Origin: CAVVEQ01 sp963802095
GTDB lineage: Bacteria > Chloroflexota > Anaerolineae > Anaerolineales > Anaerolineaceae
Direction: 5' to 3'
Length of the DNA stretch: 64,000 nucleotides
NCBI GenBank assembly: GCA_963802095.1
Contig: CAWDHI010000003.1
Location: 62,001-126,000, forward strand
Shown: positions 8,242-18,455 of the stretch, in pieces
Layout: each line of letters opens with the position of its first letter
Numbering within the stretch: the first letter of the stretch is position 1
Made by a program: the position numbers and the translations under genes
The notes under the pieces: generated by a model
What the model was told of the DNA's origin: nothing
Seen by the model: the letters and a program-made list of their open reading frames with translations, nothing else
Databases searched by the model: none

Positions 8242-10308
8242 CTAATTACATAGGACTCCGCGCAAATATTCTCTGCCCGCTGCCTGGGTCGCATCAAGAG
8301 TTGGGTCTTCTTTTGAAAACACAGTACAGCCCTGGACCCGCAGGTATGGTTCTTCCATCAAAATACGGATAATTTCATCCACCCGTTCATAATTTCCAAT
8401 ATAGGCGTACGCCTGGAGGAAGGGAAACCATTCTACCCTGTCCAACGGGCGGTACCCATTGCTGGCTGCCAATTCTCCAAGCCTGGCAGCCTCGCTCCAA
8501 TCTCCCTGCTGCCGAGCAAGGGAGGCTTTCTCGTAATAGTAGCACCATTCATGAGGTGGTTCCTGCCCAAAGATATCTGCCGGGGGGACGCGTCCCTGAC
8601 CGGATAGATCGATGCGGTCCAGGTTGGAATATTTCGCAATTAGCTGGAAACCCTGGTCTTCAAATCGGGAGAGCTCCAGGGCTTTCCCGTTTATGACCTG
8701 TGCGCAAGATCCGTCCTTGGGAGTGCTAATCAAGAGTGGGTTGCGAAGGTCCTGGTTCAACAGGATACCCCGCCGATTGCGATCGTCCAGTTCGCGCCGC
8801 ATCCGGATGGCGTTAATGTTGTCATTCGTCACTACCACCGAGCCAATCGGCGAGCGTGTGACACCCTCTGGTTTGTAGGATTCTGGAAAATACACAAGGG
8901 AGGCTGGACCCCAAACATAAAAATCTTCAGCGATCGGGGCATATTGATAATTTGCAACTATCAAGGTTTCCGGTTTGATCTGCGGGATACGCCAGCTCAC
9001 CTGCCACCAGAAATTCCTCATCGATTCCCAAACCCGAACGAAGTGCATTGAGTTGGCAACATTGGCAGTAACCGATATTCCGACCAATAGCGAGATCATG
9101 ATTGCCCGTCCAGCGTGGTTACGGACCAAAGACAAAACCGCACCTACGATCAGCACCGCGCCAACCGATCCCGGATAAGTGAATCGGCTGTACATGGAAA
9201 AATTTACTTCCCTTTGACCGAAGATGACCGGAATGAGCGTGGCAAACACGCCGATCGAGCCGAGCCAAAACAACCAGGTGGGGTTGACTGCGTCAAAGTC
9301 TGCGGTTTTTTCGGGTTTTGTGGATTCATCCTTCCGGAATACCCCATTCCAGACCAGATAGACCAGTATCAGCGCAATAATACCGATTGAACCTGCCAGC
9401 AGCATATCGCGCAAACGAAGGGGGTTGAATCGGTCGTAAAACGGCACAGCCCAGGCTGCAAAAACCAGAATGAGGAAATTTCGCACCAGGTCAGTAAAAA
9501 TGGAGATGGTACTGAGCAGGAAATTGGAGCGAAATGAGTCTACCAGCCCTGGGATATCGGTTTGGGAGCGGGTGCTATGGAAGATAACTACGCGCCAGAA
9601 CAAAAATGCAAGGCTGGCAATAGCGAATGGAAGCCAGAATAAAAGCACCTTTTTTAAACGCCAGCGGGGTTTTTCCAGCAATACCTTGACATGGCCTCCT
9701 TCACTCGCCAAATAAAGAAGGATGGCAAGGCGCAGCGCCTCCAGGCCGATGAACCACTCCATTAAAAGAAATGAGAGGAACGAGAAAACCATCCCCATAA
9801 CAAGCAGGGATACTCGTATCCAAGCCTTTGGGTTGCGCCATGCAGCCACCATCATGGCGATCGAGTAGATCTCCAATACGAGGGCAACATGATGGGACTG
9901 GTAATCGAAACCGACCGGTTGCATCATGAAGCCGGGATAAACAGCAAAAAGCGCAGCCGTGGATATTGAAATCCATCTTTGTCGGGGGAAGAGCTGGTCA
10001 AATAACCAGAACACCCCCCACGCTCCGATGATTTTCAGCGCCAGGGAAGCAAATCCGTGGGCTGTTGCATTCAACCCAAACAGCTGGAACATAAAACCTA
10101 CCAGTGGCGCTCGGAATGGGCGGTCGCTGGCAAATATATCAACGAACTTCGCTGCCCCCTCCACCCTGCCGGCATAGGCCAAGTACCATTCGTCACCGTA
10201 AAAGCCCATATTGGGAATCAAGAGCCCGTATGCCAGCACAGCCAGGAAAAAGATCAGTCCGGCGCCGATCCAGGCGGTTTTTGTTCTAATATTTTTCTTT
10301 GCATCCAT
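8242..10308 (-). CDS. Polytopic membrane protein, GT-C glycosyltransferase-like, with C-terminal soluble domain
   Basis: A 688-residue membrane protein; start ATG at 10308 chosen because AGGT lies seven bases upstream (a GTG at 10365 is also open). At least ten hydrophobic helices span residues about 10-430. After the first helix comes GFYGDEWYLAYAGR, an acidic first extracytoplasmic loop as in GT-C enzymes, where the catalytic Asp lies there. The C-terminal 220 residues are soluble, with ADIFGQEPPHEWCYYYEKAS and repeats resembling TPR helices (ARQQGDWSEAARLGELAASN). The likely role is polyprenyl-linked sugar transfer at the membrane outer face, inferred from topology only. Confidence 0.6.
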   Translation of the reverse strand: MDAKKNIRTKTAWIGAGLIFFLAVLAYGLLIPNMGFYGDEWYLAYAGRVEGAAKFVDIFASDRPFRAPLVGFMFQLFGLNATAHGFASLALKIIGAWGVFWLFDQLFPRQRWISISTAALFAVYPGFMMQPVGFDYQSHHVALVLEIYSIAMMVAAWRNPKAWIRVSLLVMGMVFSFLSFLLMEWFIGLEALRLAILLYLASEGGHVKVLLEKPRWRLKKVLLFWLPFAIASLAFLFWRVVIFHSTRSQTDIPGLVDSFRSNFLLSTISIFTDLVRNFLILVFAAWAVPFYDRFNPLRLRDMLLAGSIGIIALILVYLVWNGVFRKDESTKPEKTADFDAVNPTWLFWLGSIGVFATLIPVIFGQREVNFSMYSRFTYPGSVGAVLIVGAVLSLVRNHAGRAIMISLLVGISVTANVANSMHFVRVWESMRNFWWQVSWRIPQIKPETLIVANYQYAPIAEDFYVWGPASLVYFPESYKPEGVTRSPIGSVVVTNDNINAIRMRRELDDRNRRGILLNQDLRNPLLISTPKDGSCAQVINGKALELSRFEDQGFQLIAKYSNLDRIDLSGQGRVPPADIFGQEPPHEWCYYYEKASLARQQGDWSEAARLGELAASNGYRPLDRVEWFPFLQAYAYIGNYERVDEIIRILMEEPYLRVQGCTVFSKEDPTLDATQAAGREYLRGVLCN

Positions 10309-10796
10309 AGATCTACCTGATCCCGACCCTGACCCTCTCTCTGTGAAATTCCCGCTGTTTTCCACACGGGTAGCACTTTGCCGATGATGATACCATCAGT
10401 TCCGAAAATTTCTAACGGAAAAGGGTTTGCGCCTCAAACCTGCTTATAAGGAAATTTTTCCGCCCTCTCTGATCTGCAGCCGGGAGTGCCTGGTGGCGGA
10501 TCCAGATTTTTTCTGAAACTAGCCCCGAGATGGTTTCCCCATAATGCATATCAGGGCGGTGTGGGCCGCCAAGTGTATGTCAGCGCCGGGCACTTGTTTT
10601 TCCCCGCGTCTTGTCCTGAGAAGGGATAACCAAGATCCAGGAACGCCTCGCCGATGAGTTTGGATACCACTTAATGACCTCGTCGGGAAGGGGGGTTCGG
10701 AAAAAGCGGTTGGGTATTTTTTCTCTCCTGATTTTTAGGTTAAGGAGAGTTGGTAGGAGCGCCACGCACCACCCACCCACCAGCTATAATCATAGA
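10309..10796. other. Intergenic region of about 490 bases, no supported gene
   Basis: Lies between two divergently transcribed GT-C-like genes. Reading frames here are short and without recognisable domains. A TATAAT hexamer at 10785-10790 ends six bases before the GTG at 10797, which would give a leaderless transcript for the right-hand gene, but no -35 box is visible. Nothing else could be supported. Confidence 0.5.
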
Positions 10797-12351
10797 GTGA
10801 GTTCCACAAAAAAACGCGATCTGTTCATTGCCCTTCTGCTTGGCTGTCTGGCGCTTGTGGCTCGGTTTCTCCCCGGCGCTCGGACGATCGACGACGCGTT
10901 CATCACCTTCCGCTATGCGCAGAACCTGCTTTCCGGGCAGGGGCTGGTTTTCAACCCGGGCGAGCAGGTGCTGGGCACCACCACCCCGCTCTATGCCCTC
11001 CTTCTTTCGGCTCTTGCTCTGCCCCTGGGTGAAGCGCACGCCCCCTTCCATCTCATCGCGCCACTGCTCAACGCCCTGGCGGATGCAACTACTTGCATCC
11101 TGCTGTGGCAGATCGGCAAAAAACTCGGCTCGGAGCGGGCAGGGATCATCACCGCCCTCCTCTGGGCCATCGCCCCGTTCAGCGTCACCTTCGCCATCGG
11201 CGGGCTGGAAACGAGCGTGGCGGTTCTACTGCTCACGACCGCGGCGTGGGCATTCCTGACCGGTCATCCCATCCTTGCTGCCCTGGCTTCTACTCTCGCC
11301 CTGCTCACCCGTCCCGACGCGCTCATCCTGGTGGGTCCACTCGTGCTGCACCGCCTCTGGCGCGCTTATCGGGCTCCGCACGATCCCATCCGCCTCGGGG
11401 AGGTCCTGACATTCCTGCTGCCCCTGGTCACCTGGGGTAGTCTTCGCCACAGTCTACTATGGCAGCCCCCTGCCCCATTCGGTTTCTGCCAAATTGGCTG
11501 TCTATCATCTGCAGACCTGGGATTCCCTGATTCGCTTGCTGCAGCATTATGCAACCCCCTTCCACGAGCACCTCTGGGGCGGGAACATGCTGATCGGGAT
11601 CGGCCTGGTGCTTTACCCGGTTCTCTATCTCATCGGCGCGTGGCGCGGCCTGAGGGCTGATAAGCGCATCCTGGCCTGGGTGCTCTATCCCTGGCTCTAC
11701 TTCCTGGTGTTCAGCCTGCCCAACCCGCTGCTTTTCCGCTGGTATCTCACCCCTCCCATGCCCGCCCTCTTTTTATTCATCCTGCTCGGTTTAGAGACCT
11801 TGCTCCTGGCGGTCCTGCGCGCAGGCAAACCCGCCTCCCCTGCCCCGTTGCCGGCATGGAAAAACACGCTGGTCACTCTCAGTTTGCTTCTGCCGCTTGT
11901 CTCTACTCTCAACGCCTGGGAGCTGCGTCCAGATCACGGCCCCGCTCGCCCTGCACCAAAGATGGCCTTCATCAAATTGGAGTTGCTCTATGGCGAAGTA
12001 GCGGATTTTCTCCAGGGCAAGATCCCTCCCGGGGAAACCCTGGCAGCGGGCGACGTGGGCGTGCTGGGGTACCGAACAGGTGCGAAGATCCTGGATACGG
12101 TGGGGTTGAACTCACCGGTCTCCCTGCGGCACTACCCCCTCCCCACAGAGGACTACGTGATCAACTACGCTGTTCCCTCCAGCCTGGTGCTGGAGCAGCA
12201 CCCACTTTTTGCGGTATTCCTGGAAGCTTATATCCGCAACACGCTGCTCCGCGATCCCCGCTTCCTGGAGCAATATACGCTCCTTCGCAAGTGGCCGACC
12301 GACCTCTACGGGAGCGACGGTCTGCTGCTCTTTGAGCGAACAGGCAGGTGA
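10797..12351 (+). pseudogene. GT-C/ArnT-like membrane glycosyltransferase, interrupted by a one-base insertion
   Basis: Two frames together encode a 517-residue polytopic protein. The N-terminal frame has a helix followed by RTIDDAFITFRYAQNLLSGQ (acidic DD motif in the first outer loop) and FNPGEQVLGTTTPLYALLL, the hallmark of a bacterial GT-C family often annotated glycosyltransferase 39-like. LTRPDALILVGPLVLHRLWR follows. At the GGGG run 11434-11437 one extra G breaks the frame; without it the protein reads on through YYGSPLPHSVSAK into the second frame, ending GLLLFERTGR at 12351. GTG at 10797 is the likely start. Either sequence error or a recent mutation. Confidence 0.7.
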
Positions 12352-12367
12352 TCCGAATTGCGCTCCC

Positions 12368-12396
12368 TTGAAAAACAACGCTCTTTTCTTTATACT
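12368..12396 (+). promoter_or_regulatory. Sigma-70-type promoter of the nucleoside ABC importer operon
   Basis: TTGAAA at 12368-12373, exactly 17 bases, TATACT at 12391-12396. Predicted transcription start near 12403, giving a leader of about 60 bases before the ATG at 12465. Confidence 0.65.
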
Positions 12397-12409
12397 GGGG
12401 TTACGCAAG

Positions 12410-12440
12410 ACCAGCGGGGATCGGCAAATCTCCTGCTGGT
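12410..12440 (+). other. Leader hairpin upstream of the BMP lipoprotein gene
   Basis: Imperfect inverted repeat with closing arms ACCAGC (12410-12415) and GCTGGT (12435-12440) and a partly paired interior. It lies in the predicted leader, between promoter and ribosome site. It could stabilise the mRNA or regulate; it does not match a purine riboswitch core that I know. Confidence 0.35.
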
Positions 12441-12464
12441 AAATTTCTACAGAAAGAGGAAACC

Positions 12465-13490
12465 ATGAAAAAACTTTTCTTTATATTGACCGCTGCCGCG
12501 CTATTGCTGGCTGCCTGCAGCCCTGCAGCTGCCCCTGCACAAACCCAAAAGGCGGTGTACCTGATCAACGGCGCCCTGGGTGATAACGGATTCTTCGATT
12601 CCGGCAAGGTTGGCATGGATGCCATCGCAAGCAAATACGGGGTGGAAACCCGCACGATCGAAGCCGGTTATGATGCGAACAAGTACGAGCCTTCCCTTCA
12701 GGCTGCGGTGGATTACTCGGACCTGATATTTGTGATCTCCTACGGATTTGAAGATCAGTTGAAGGAAATGGCCGATAAATACCCGGATAAGATCATCGTC
12801 AACCTGGATACGGTCAACCAGAACTCCAAAAACACCATCACCTCGGTGGATTTTATTGAAGAGGAAAGCGCCTACCTGGCAGGTGTTGCCGCTGCGCTGG
12901 CCACCCTGGATACCTCCATCCCGGGCATCAATGCCGACAAGGTCATTGGTGTGGTCGGGGGGGATGTGGACCCGGTGATTAGCGCCTTTGTTTACGCTTA
13001 CGAGAACGGCGCGCATTCTGTTGACCCCGAGATAAAAGTGCTGAAGAAATCCCTGGGTGGCGAATGGTCTGACTCCGCCAAAGGCAAACAAGCAGCCCTA
13101 CAGCTTTTTGACCAGGGCGCTGATGTGGTCTTCCAGGCAGCCGGGGGTGCCGGGTTGGGCGTGTTGCAGGCTGCCCGAGAGCGCGGGCTCTATGCAATCG
13201 GCGTGGATATCAACCAGAATGATCTCGAGCCGGGGTATGTTATCGCCAGCGATGTTAAATACGTTGGCAAGGGCATCGAAGATGTCTATGCCACCATCAA
13301 GGACGGCACTTACAAACCCGGTCAGGTGCTGCAGTACGGGGTTAAATCCGGCGGGGTGGACCTTGACTTCGAAGCCCAAAAGCAACCTCTCCCCCAGAGC
13401 ATCATTGACAAGGTGATGGCGATCCGCCAGCAAATCATCGATGGAACATTAAAGGTCGAGATCTATAACGGCCAGGACGTCTGGCAGTAA
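12465..13490 (+). CDS. BMP-family nucleoside-binding lipoprotein of an ABC importer
   Basis: A 341-residue lipoprotein. Signal peptide MKKLFFILTAAALLLAAC with lipobox LAAC, acylated Cys at residue 18. The mature part is a PnrA/BMP-type binding protein: VYLINGALGDNGFFDSGKVG near residue 28 is the family's conserved GGxxDxxFN-like start, followed by SAYLAGVAAALA and VVGGDVDPVISAF. Members bind purine or other nucleosides outside the membrane and deliver them to a two-permease ABC importer. It is the first gene of the operon; a hairpin with a T-run follows it, which would reduce transcription of the ATPase and permease genes relative to the binding protein. Confidence 0.92.
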   Translation: MKKLFFILTAAALLLAACSPAAAPAQTQKAVYLINGALGDNGFFDSGKVGMDAIASKYGVETRTIEAGYDANKYEPSLQAAVDYSDLIFVISYGFEDQLKEMADKYPDKIIVNLDTVNQNSKNTITSVDFIEEESAYLAGVAAALATLDTSIPGINADKVIGVVGGDVDPVISAFVYAYENGAHSVDPEIKVLKKSLGGEWSDSAKGKQAALQLFDQGADVVFQAAGGAGLGVLQAARERGLYAIGVDINQNDLEPGYVIASDVKYVGKGIEDVYATIKDGTYKPGQVLQYGVKSGGVDLDFEAQKQPLPQSIIDKVMAIRQQIIDGTLKVEIYNGQDVWQ

Positions 13491-13507
13491 GACCTGATTT
13501 GCCTTCG

Positions 13508-13545
13508 AAAAACGCGATGGTTTTGTAACCGCCCTCGCGTTTTTT
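13508..13545 (+). terminator. Probable leaky intra-operon terminator
   Basis: AAAACGCGA (13508-13516) pairs with TCGCGTTTT (13535-13543) around a 18-base loop with partial pairing, followed by further T residues. Located between the binding-protein gene and the ATPase gene, where many importer operons show partial termination. Confidence 0.6.
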
Positions 13546-13567
13546 CAATTAAAATAGGGTGAACCCC

Positions 13568-15097
13568 ATGACAGACCTCATCACGATGCGGAACATGGTC
13601 AAGATCTTCCCGCCCAATGTGACGGCGCTCGACCACGTTTCGGTGGAGTTTCGCCAAGGAGAGATCCATTCCATCGTGGGGGAAAACGGAGCCGGCAAAA
13701 GTACCCTGATGAAGGTGCTTTACGGCCTGGTTCCACCCAACGAAGGAACCATCACCTACGAAAGCCAGCCGGTACGTTTTCACAACCCCGGGGAGGCCAT
13801 CGCTCGCGGGATCGGTATGGTTCACCAGGAGATCCTGCTCATCCCCGAATACACGGTCTGGGAAAATATCGTCCTTGGCAAGGAACCGGTGCTCTCCCTT
13901 GGCAGAATGGACCGCGACCGTGCCCGCCGCCTGGTGAAGGAAAAGGTGGAAGAGTTCGAGTTCAATCTGGATCCGGACACGCTGGTCAGCGACATCTCGG
14001 TGGCCGCGCGGCAAAAGGTGGAGATACTCAAGCTGCTCTACCGCAATGTCTCGGTGCTCATCCTGGACGAGCCCACCGCTGTGCTCACCCCGCAGGAGAT
14101 CCCACAGCTTTTTGCCGAGCTACACCGCCTGGGGGATAACGGGCATACCATCCTGTTCGTATCCCATCGTCTGGATGAGGTTCTCGATCTTTCCGACCGC
14201 ATTACCGTCATGCGGCGCGGAAAAAAGGTCGACACCGTGGCAGTCGGTTCCACCAGCAAGGAAGACCTGGCGCGCATGATGATCGGGAGGGAAGTGATCT
14301 TCACCTCGCGGCGCATCCCCAAGCGGCCTGGTGAAACGATCCTCCAGATCGAAGCCTTGAACTTCAAAAGCCCCGAAGACCGGGACCTGCTTAAGGATAT
14401 CAACCTGGAGGTTCGCGCGGGAGAGATCGTGGGGGTCGCCGGTGTGGAGGGCAACGGCCAGTTTGAGCTGGTTAATACCATCATGGGCTTATCTGAACCC
14501 ACGAGCGGCAGAATCCTGGTCAAAGGGGAAGATATCACCCGCGCTTCCATCCTCGACCGCCGGCATCAGGTGGCTTTTGTCCCCCAGGACCGCAGCCGAA
14601 TGGGCGCAGCCCTCAACGCATCCATTATGGAAAACGCCTCCATGACCCATCACCTGCTCGACCCGGCTTTCACCCGCTGGAAGGGGCTGCTGATGAACTT
14701 CCGCTACGCGGGGCAGTTCACTACGAATCTGCAAAGACTCTTTTCGGTGAACATGTCCTCGAAGGATGCTCCGTTTAAATCCCTTTCCGGTGGAAACCAG
14801 CAGAAAGTGATCCTGGGGCGCGAGCTGCTGCTCCCCAATCCTTTCGTGCTGCTCGACCAGCCCACCCGTGGGCTGGATGTAGGCTCCATTGAATACGTTC
14901 ATGAGCAGATCCTTCGCATGCGTTCCGAAGACCGGGCGGTAATGCTTATCTCTGCCGATCTCGAAGAGATATTCCTGCTTGCAGACCGCATCCTGGTACT
15001 TTACCGCGGCACCCTCGCCGGGGAGCGCAGGGTGGAGGAAACCAACGCAGAAGAGATCGGCTTGCTCATGCTGCAGGGCAGGGAGGAGCCGGCATGA
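13568..15097 (+). CDS. ABC importer ATPase with two fused nucleotide-binding domains (nucleoside type)
   Basis: A 509-residue protein from ATG 13568, preceded by AGGGTGA (an in-frame GTG at 13559 is less likely). Domain one has Walker A GENGAGKST near residue 40, a weak signature ISVAARQKVE, and Walker B LILDEPTAVL. Domain two has a degenerate Walker A (GVEGNGQFE), the signature LSGGNQQKV and Walker B FVLLDQPTRGLD with Gln in place of Glu. This pattern is normal for sugar/nucleoside importers of the NupO/YufO type, where only one ATP site is fully active. The stop overlaps the start of the first permease gene (ATGA). Confidence 0.92.
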   Translation: MTDLITMRNMVKIFPPNVTALDHVSVEFRQGEIHSIVGENGAGKSTLMKVLYGLVPPNEGTITYESQPVRFHNPGEAIARGIGMVHQEILLIPEYTVWENIVLGKEPVLSLGRMDRDRARRLVKEKVEEFEFNLDPDTLVSDISVAARQKVEILKLLYRNVSVLILDEPTAVLTPQEIPQLFAELHRLGDNGHTILFVSHRLDEVLDLSDRITVMRRGKKVDTVAVGSTSKEDLARMMIGREVIFTSRRIPKRPGETILQIEALNFKSPEDRDLLKDINLEVRAGEIVGVAGVEGNGQFELVNTIMGLSEPTSGRILVKGEDITRASILDRRHQVAFVPQDRSRMGAALNASIMENASMTHHLLDPAFTRWKGLLMNFRYAGQFTTNLQRLFSVNMSSKDAPFKSLSGGNQQKVILGRELLLPNPFVLLDQPTRGLDVGSIEYVHEQILRMRSEDRAVMLISADLEEIFLLADRILVLYRGTLAGERRVEETNAEEIGLLMLQGREEPA

Positions 15098-16131
15098 TCA
15101 AAAAAATCGTTACCGGTTTGCTGGGCGTTTTCATCGCGCTCCTGCTGGGAGCGGTGCTGATGCTGCTGCAAGGCTACAACCCTCTGGAAACTTACACCGC
15201 CCTCTTTCAGTTTTCCCTGCTCCGACCTGCTCCCCTGGCTACCACCCTGAAGAACAGCGTTCCGCTGGTGCTCACCGGGCTTTCTGCCTCCATTGCCTTC
15301 GCATCTGGAGCAATCAACCTTGGCCAACCCGGGCAATTGCTGATGGGTGCCCTGGCAGCCACTCTTGGCGGGATCTACCTCGATTTGCCCGCACCTATTT
15401 TGATCCCGGTGCTGTTGCTGTTGGGTATGCTGGGCGGTGCGCTCTGGGCTGGGCTGGCCGCACTGCTTCGGCTGGCATTCAACATGAACGAGTTCATCGT
15501 CACCCTCATGCTCAATATGATCGCCGACCTCTTCACTGCCTGGGCAATTGCCTTCCCATTCATGGAAAAAGGCGCCAATTCTCCCCGAACTCCGCCGGTG
15601 AACCCTGCAGGTTGGATTCCCGAGATCGGCGGTGTCAATCTTTCGGTGGTCATCATGCTGGTCGCCGTGGTGGTGAGCTGGTTCCTTTTCAATAAATGGA
15701 AGGCCGGCTACGAGTGGAGGATCGGGGGGCAGAACTCGCTCTTTGCCAGGTTGGGCGGCTGTGATACGAATAAAAATTTCGGCGCGGTGATGCTCACCAC
15801 CGGCGCCCTGGCCGGGTTGGCCGGCTGCCTGATCATCCTGGCCGGTCCGCATCGCTTCCTGAGAGGCTTGGGCGCAAACTACGCCTGGGACGGGATCATG
15901 GTGGCCATCGTTGCCAACAACGGCATCATCGCCACCCTGCTCTACGGTATCTTCTTCGCCGCCATCCAGACCGGGGCGCTGGGGATGGAACTTGTTACCA
16001 ACGTGCCCAGCGAGATCTCCCTGGTGCTGCAGGCGGTGCTGGTGCTGGTGATTGTCGCCAGCCGCGGGGTGCTCGAATCCATGGTTGATCGCTGGTCCAT
16101 GCAAAAGCGGGTGAGGGGACCGGCGACATGA
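15094..16131 (+). CDS. Nucleoside ABC importer permease 1
   Basis: A 345-residue permease of the BPD_transp_2 group, about nine hydrophobic helices. Characteristic segments are TLKNSVPLVLTGLSASIAFA and GAINLGQPGQLLMGALAA (the INLGxxGQ motif of nucleoside/sugar permeases), FNMNEFIVTLMLNMIADLF (coupling-helix region facing the ATPase), and YAWDGIMVAIVANN. Equivalent to NupP/YufP of known guanosine importers. Overlaps both neighbours by 4 bases, so the ATPase and the two permeases are translated as a unit. Confidence 0.92.
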   Translation: MIKKIVTGLLGVFIALLLGAVLMLLQGYNPLETYTALFQFSLLRPAPLATTLKNSVPLVLTGLSASIAFASGAINLGQPGQLLMGALAATLGGIYLDLPAPILIPVLLLLGMLGGALWAGLAALLRLAFNMNEFIVTLMLNMIADLFTAWAIAFPFMEKGANSPRTPPVNPAGWIPEIGGVNLSVVIMLVAVVVSWFLFNKWKAGYEWRIGGQNSLFARLGGCDTNKNFGAVMLTTGALAGLAGCLIILAGPHRFLRGLGANYAWDGIMVAIVANNGIIATLLYGIFFAAIQTGALGMELVTNVPSEISLVLQAVLVLVIVASRGVLESMVDRWSMQKRVRGPAT

Positions 16132-17033
16132 ACATCCTGATAGGTCTGATCAACGGCATGATCGCAGGCGCCACACCCGTCATGTTGGGAGCGCTGGGTG
16201 GCTCGTTCACTTTCTACGCCGGGGTGTTCAATATTGCGATGGAGGGAATGATGCTCACCGGGGCATTCTGCGCCGTGTGGGGGTCATACACTTTCCATAA
16301 TTGGTTCATCGGCATCCTGTGCGGGATCGCCGGTTCGTTGATCCTGGCATTGATCTTCATTTTGTTTGCTATAGTCCTGAAGACGGACGAGTTCGTGACC
16401 GGCATCGCCCTCAATCTTTTTGCCGCCGGTGCCACGGTTTACATGCTTCGCCAGACATTCCAGGTGAAGGGCGCGTTCTCCAACCCCGGCATCATCCCCG
16501 TTCCGCAGATACATATTCCCCTCATCGAAAAGATCCCCGTCCTGGGGGAGATCCTTTCCGGTCAGAACCTGATCGTATATATCGCCGCATTAAGTGTCTG
16601 GTTATGTTACTGGCTGGTCTTCCGCACCCGTTTTGGATTGCGCCTTCGTGCCGCAGGGTATAACGCCGCCTGCCTGGAATCCAGCGGGGTGAGTGTGGCA
16701 CGCACAAGGGTGGCTTCGCTGTTGCTGTGCGGGGTGCTGTGCGGGCTGGCAGGGGCGTATATTTCCCTGGGGTATGTCAACCTGTTCGTGGAGGGCATGT
16801 CTGCCGGTAAGGGATGGATCTCGCTGGCAGCCATTATCCTGGTGAACGGCAACCCGCTCGGGATTGCCCTGATCTCCCTGATCTTTGGTTTCTTCGATGG
16901 GCTCGGTCTCTTCCTCCAGGGTACCGGGATCGCCCCACAGTTCACTGCCATGGTTCCCTACCTGGCAACCCTGGCAGCCTTGTTCGTTTATTCAACAAGG
17001 AAGAAGAAACGGCAATCCGTGAGCTGGACTTGA
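16128..17033 (+). CDS. Nucleoside ABC importer permease 2
   Basis: A 301-residue permease, paralogous to the preceding one. GATPVMLGALGGSFTFYAGV and FNIAMEGMMLTGAF give the family's NIxxEGxMLxGAF motif, and LKTDEFVTGIALNLFAAG the coupling region. Late helices include GLAGAYISLGYV and WISLAAIILVNGNPLG. It corresponds to NupQ/YufQ and pairs with permease 1 in the membrane. The gene overlaps permease 1 by 4 bases and is followed 17 bases later by the ADP-ribosylglycohydrolase gene. Confidence 0.92.
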   Translation: MNILIGLINGMIAGATPVMLGALGGSFTFYAGVFNIAMEGMMLTGAFCAVWGSYTFHNWFIGILCGIAGSLILALIFILFAIVLKTDEFVTGIALNLFAAGATVYMLRQTFQVKGAFSNPGIIPVPQIHIPLIEKIPVLGEILSGQNLIVYIAALSVWLCYWLVFRTRFGLRLRAAGYNAACLESSGVSVARTRVASLLLCGVLCGLAGAYISLGYVNLFVEGMSAGKGWISLAAIILVNGNPLGIALISLIFGFFDGLGLFLQGTGIAPQFTAMVPYLATLAALFVYSTRKKKRQSVSWT

Positions 17034-17050
17034 TCCCTGGAAGGAAATAC

Positions 17051-18441
17051 ATGAAACCAACCCAGCCTCAAAAAGCCTGGCAGATCGACCGGGAGCTGCG
17101 CCTCGGCGCCATCCCCGTGGATCGGCGCACAAACCCCAGCCATTGGGAGGATATGGCTGCCTTCCCTGAAGGTGATGACCTGATGATGCTGTTTTGGGAT
17201 GCGCGCGTCCCTGGTTCCGGAGCCCCGGAGATCCCCTACGTGGAGATGGTGCAATCACTGTACAACCGCGGTTACGATGTGCGCGAAGCGGAGGCGCTGC
17301 TCCCAGAAGGCATGCGGCTGGCAGGTGAGAACAACCGCAAGGAATTACGTGAATTGACCGATCGACTGCTGGAAACCCTTTTTGACTCCCCGGTCCTCCC
17401 TGCCCACCGATACTGGTCCTTCGAGCATCCCGGAAACCTGGAATGAAATCCGGTCATCCATGTCACCGCATTACCCGGATCCTGAGCATCTAAGTACTTG
17501 AAAACCTCGGATCCCGGATTTACCAGGGTTGGCTGGGGCAGCTGGCCGGGGGAGCCTTCGGCACGTGCATCGAAGGTTACCACACCAGCCAGATCCAGAA
17601 GGTCTACGGCGATATCGATGGCTTTATCACTCCGCCGGAGACAATGAATGATGATGTGGTCTATGAGCTGGTTCTTTTGGATGTTCTTGAAAACAAAGGC
17701 CGACGGTTTACTTCTATTGAACTGGGGTTGGAGTGGGTCAGGCAGATCCCATTTGGGTGGTCGGCGGAATGGGTGGCGTTGGAGAACATGCGAGCCGGCA
17801 TCCTGCCACCGGTCTCAGCTTCATATCGCAATCCATATTCCGACTGGATCGGGGCACAGATGCGCGGGATGGTCTGTGGAATGCTTGCCCCCGGCAAACC
17901 CATGGAAGCTGCCCGCCTGTCTTTCACCGACGCCTCGATCTCGCACTGCGCCAACGGCGTGTATGGCGAGATCTATTCCGCCGTGCTGGTGGCACTCGCA
18001 TTCGTGAAAAACGATCCGCGCGAACTGGTGCGCCTGGGGCTGGGCTGGCTGCCACAAAAGAGCGAATATCATGCGGTGGTGAATGAGTGCCTGAAGGTCG
18101 TTTCGGAAGCTCTGGATTACCGCCATGCCTGGACTGTGCTTGACACGCGCTTTGAGGAATACAATTGGATCCACGCCTACCCCAACCTGGCTGCCGACCT
18201 GCTGGCGCTCTGGTTTGGGAACGGGGATATGACTGAATCATTCAAGATCCTGGCTTTCGCTGGCATGGACGTGGACTGCAACGCAGGCTTGGCGGGCAAT
18301 ATCCTGGGGATCATCTCCCCGGTACCGGAGAAGTGGTCCGCACCGTTGAACGACCTGCTGGAGACATATCTGCCCGGCAAGGAGCGGCTTTCCATCCGCG
18401 AGCTGGCTGCGCGGACTGCCCGGCTCTCCCGGCTTGATTAA
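17051..18441 (+). pseudogene. ADP-ribosylglycohydrolase family protein, broken by two one-base insertions
   Basis: Three successive frames encode a 462-residue protein. Frame one (17051, GGAAGGAAA before the ATG) holds an N-terminal extension ending YWSFEHPG. An extra A in 17434-17436 and an extra T at 17498-17499 break it. Removing both gives HPGTWNEIRSSM, then SRIYQGWLGQLAGGAFGTCI, the usual N-terminal signature of the ARH fold. The last frame has MNDDVVYEL (first metal-binding acidic cluster) and GMDVDCNAGLAGNILG (second cluster, DxDxNA). ARH enzymes remove ADP-ribose from proteins or cleave related N-glycosides with two Mg ions. The place behind a nucleoside importer suggests hydrolysis of an imported N-riboside, an inference. 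Confidence 0.75.
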
Positions 18442-18455
18442 TTGGTTTCGAAATC

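Noticed and set aside
12403..12464. A purine riboswitch in the leader of the nucleoside importer operon.
   Set aside because: The hairpin is simple and the conserved purine riboswitch core is absent.
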